Assembly (NCBI GenBank): GCA_027924585.1 | Contig: BSBM01000001.1 | Span: 53,870,501-53,934,500 of the forward strand | Source: Larix kaempferi | Taxonomy: Eukaryota > Streptophyta > Pinopsida > Pinales > Pinaceae | Direction: 5' to 3' | DNA: 64,000 nucleotides | Shown: positions 60,923-64,000 of the stretch, piece after piece | Position numbering within the stretch: the stretch's first letter is position 1 | Layout of the letters: each line of letters begins with the position of its first letter | Translations under genes and position numbers: made by a program | Notes under the pieces: generated by a model | The model's input: only the letters and a program-made list of their open reading frames with translations | Databases searched by the model: none | Told to the model about the DNA's origin: nothing

Positions 60923-61005
60923 TTGGATACATACAGGCAACAAACACATGAATGGAAACACCGTTGGCTACATACAAATATCAAACACATGATTGGCAAC
61001 ACCAG
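60923..61005 (+). repeat. About 41-bp tandem duplication
   Basis: TTGGATACATACAGGCAACAAACACATGAATGG is followed by TTGGCTACATACAAATATCAAACACATGATTGG, each with a short tail ending in ACACC. Confidence 0.65.
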
Positions 61006-61800
61006 TATGTGTTCAAATTCCTCAGCATATGGTAACAGTCCTAGGCTGATTCCCAACCTACCTACTTAGGAAAAGGAAAACTGAAATCTCTATCAAAACT
61101 ACAATCCGATTTTTACTTGGAACTGAAACACATCAAGCTGAAGAATGTAGTGGCAAGCACACAGATATAGAACTCAATTCACATCACTGTTTATTAATCT
61201 TGAAAACAGGAATTACACTAAAAGCTTCAAAATCTGCCCTTCACGCACTGCTTCCTGCTTTGAAAACTGAATGAATAAACCTATGTCCCTGCCCTTTATT
61301 TTATAGACTGAGAAGAATAGTAGGTACAATGAATTTGGACACATACACAATAGTGCTTTAATTGGAGATGATCTGAGGCATGCAAACATGCATCCTCCTT
61401 AAGATCTGTGCCTTAACTACTGGGCTGCTTGTGCTTCACAAAACTGAGTTAGGTTGCATGCACTTCACCTAACTAATGCATGCAAACTTAAATTAGAAAC
61501 TTAATGCAAGCAAATTCTAACTAAAGCAAAACCAGAAATAGAACTGAACTGCTAAATATAAAAGGCATCTAATCTGGAACTAAACTGAGGATGGCTACAT
61601 GCTTTTGGCATGCATGCATCCTCTATCTGTGATTCTGTCTCTCCTCCATAAATGCTCCTGTGCCCTCTGTACGTAATTGCAGAAGGGGTCTGTAGGGAAC
61701 TGTTGTACTACTATATGGGACTGGAGGGTTGCCTCGCTGCTGTACAGACTTGCACACATGTCACCTCTACTTGCTGCTGCCATACACTTTCTGAGGTAAT
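61006..61800. other. Unassigned sequence interrupting the gypsy remnant
   Basis: Gypsy-like coding sequence stops near 60900 and resumes near 61810. The 0.8 kb between shows no coding motif and may be a further insertion; ends and duplications could not be defined. Confidence 0.35.
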
Positions 61801-61809
61801 AAAAATCAA

Positions 61810-63115
61810 ACAGTATGATGCCAACCTTGTGTTTATGACATGTGTAGATACATCTGGATCTCCTCCAAGGAATACTGCAAATTGACTACTATCTGTATGA
61901 CAACTTATCGTTTCATATTGGAAAATTGTGTTCTAGTTGAGCTGAGCACGGCAAGCATATCTGGGAGGCACATTACTCCAAGTCAAAAATGCATTTCCAT
62001 GGCCACAAGACCTTAATAGTCTTGTAGAAATATTTTTAATTGCCTCATATTCGTGTAGATGTGGAGAAATACATTAAGGGTTTTGTTGCTTGTGTAATTA
62101 CAAAATTGGCCAATAGGTAGCACGGGTTGTACACACCTTTGTCTCTTCCTTCGTTCCCATGGGAATTTGTCTCCATGGATTTTGTGATAGGCCTATTGAC
62201 AATGTGATGAAACCACAATGTAGTCTTTGTGGTTGTCGGTTCTCATAGATGGTAATCATAGTGCCTTGCAAAAACAATGACTCAGCGTGTGACACAACAC
62301 AACTATTCTTTGTGCGTATTTGGGTCAATGGGTTGCTCCCATCCATTGTTTTCAACAGAGATCTTAAATTCATCTCCCACTTCTAGAAATCCCTTTGGAG
62401 CATGTTGTACACAAGGCTAGACATGCCCACAAACAAATGGAAGTAGTGAAATGGACCATTGTTCACCTCCTGCACATGTATAATCATAGACACCCTTGCA
62501 CTTACGATGAAAACCTTTGCATTCATTCAATATAACTACAACTGAGACCAACACAACTCAACTCAACATAGCCCCTTTGAACTCTGCCACGTGCTTTATT
62601 GAGTAGATCTAGAGTGTGCAACACCAAGTTGATGACATTCTGTGATAGACCTTAGAGAAATACAAGAAACACAAGAAACACCATGATAAACGCTCCACCC
62701 AAAGCAACCTCTTAGTTGGGGACAAGGTATGGCTTCACATCCGAAAAGGGATTTCAAAGGTCCACATTGCTTGCTTTGACCTCTATGATATGGTTTCTAC
62801 ACCATCACCGAGTGGTGTGGTGACAGTGCTTTCAAGCTTGAGATCTGCCATTGTACCTGGGGATGCATCTAGTGTTCAATATTGAGTTGCTTTGGCTTCA
62901 TAGTCCCTTGATTCTTGAGCAAAGCATTATGCAACTTGAACCTCTAGTTGACATAGGCCGTGGGTTCAATGTGCCCACACAATCTAACATGACAACACGA
63001 CGCACACACAACAAGGCTGCCTAGCTCATCAAGATTGTCAAAGTAGGTTATCTTTGACATAGGCCAATTAATTCACACTTGAGCAAATGCGACAAAAGTT
63101 TCCTCATTTTTTGGA
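61810..63115 (+). pseudogene. Ty3/gypsy integrase remnant, plus strand
   Basis: A zinc region (EHGKHIWEAHYS, YIKGFVACVITK, about 61940-62110), then HGLYTPLSLPSFPWEFVSMD and VVFVVVGSH (about 62125-62250). Later pieces of core and C-terminus follow, notably GDKVWLHIRKGISKVHIACF (about 62720-62780) and a terminal QKFPHFLDS near 63090-63115. Many stops. Same order and strand as the RNase H at 59632, so the two probably belong to one decayed gypsy element. Confidence 0.75.
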
Positions 63116-63249
63116 TAGTACCATGGAGTTTTCTTCATCAGTGGACTATTTTGACATGGTGGTACTGGGAACCAACAGTTCTCATCTTGACACAATGGGG
63201 TAGGGGAATGAATGATTTGTGCATTTGCACACTTTTGGTCCACACTAGA

Positions 63250-63640
63250 TCTTTTCCAAACTTCAATGCACTAGAACAATGCTGTGACAACTTTAGGGCT
63301 CATTGTGTTGCCTTCCTGCGTGACTGGTAATAGGGCCACGTTGAGTTTGACCCTTTCCGCGTGGATAACACCTCGAGGCATTCAACCCTTTGCGCTGGAC
63401 TGGTGTCATGTTTGCCTTGATCCTTTGTGCGTGACTAGCACCTCATTGCACTCAAACCTTCTTGCACGACCAATGCCTCGTTGCACCCGACCCTTGAATG
63501 TGGCCAACGCCTGATAATTGATCACTGGTGTGCATTGACTTTGCCATAATTGATCACTGGTGTGAAATTCCTAGATTGACCCAGTCCACTTTGATCACCC
63601 AATTGGTCAATCGCGCTAATCCTTAAAGCTATAACATTTT
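63250..63640. repeat. LTR-like direct repeat, copy 2
   Basis: Matches 56160-56250 in the same orientation (ATCTTTTCCAAACTTCAATGCACTAGAACAATGCTG and beyond). It follows the gypsy integrase end, where a 3' LTR is expected. Contains a local duplication of AATTGATCACTGGTGTG (63516 and 63548). Confidence 0.45.
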
Positions 63641-64000
63641 CTTGACGTGGACTGTTGAGTTGTTACGGAGGTGGCACAGTGAACTGGCTGTTGACTTCTC
63701 TTCTGAACAGGCATGAATCAAAATAAGCATACGTGCTGGAATATTGGTGTGTCCTTGTTTGCTATTTTGAAGTCCTTGTCTAGGAAAGCTTACATTTTCC
63801 GTTATGCAGATTTGCTATTTGGCTTCTAGGCCTACCCATGTTTCCGGAAACACAATTCTTCTATGTAGGATTATTTGGATGGATGTACTTTAATCAACTT
63901 TAATCTATCAGGTGAAGTAGTAAATGTATATATTTTTTCTTTTTATTTGATTTTTTTTAACAAGGAAAACCTCGCAGGATCCCCCCTCTTCCCTGGAATA
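63641..64000. other. No supported gene; probable LTR continuation
   Basis: Unassigned sequence to the window edge, perhaps the rest of the gypsy 3' LTR. Confidence 0.35.

Overview
The window reads as nuclear DNA of a large, repeat-dominated seed-plant genome. Several decayed reading frames resemble protein families I associate with gymnosperms; that is an impression, not a database result. Almost everything recognisable is transposable-element DNA in various states of decay. The only convincing host coding sequence is a single first exon of a universal stress protein (USP) at 54180-54381, whose remaining exons I cannot find before the window ends.

Layout. 1-6700: short tandem repeats, a 30-bp minisatellite and a decayed minus-strand hypothetical protein. 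6706-12608: a structurally complete Ty1/copia element (minus strand, 704-bp LTRs, CTAAT target duplication) whose gag-pol frame is broken only by four in-frame stops. 13660-20437: a CACTA-like DNA transposon carrying a tnp2-type transposase pseudogene and a SET-like coding fragment, split by a deleted copia derivative at 15052-18729. 20590-24650: a tRNA-derived SINE, exon-like sequence on the plus strand, and a second CACTA-like terminus with subterminal repeats.

26174-51301 is best explained as one old LTR retrotransposon ('F') with about 1.5-kb LTRs. Its short interior (about 1.9 kb) encodes a G-patch plus tandem CCHC knuckles, with no polymerase seen. It was later hit by three copia elements (30496-35734 plus; 35763-42707 plus; 42943-48683 minus). 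The second of these has a 2354-bp solo LTR inside its right LTR. Each F LTR also carries its own private insertion, so each LTR gives the empty site for the other's insert.

51302-64000: a LINE RNase H remnant, the USP exon, a 15-bp minisatellite, and Ty3/gypsy pol remnants on both strands flanked by LTR-like direct repeats. A second copy of a roughly 970-bp element ('X', first copy in F's right LTR) sits inside the gypsy RNase H. The relative order of insertion can be read from the nesting: F, CACTA and gypsy backbones are oldest; copia elements and X are younger; the solo LTR at 40191 is younger than the copia LTR it splits.
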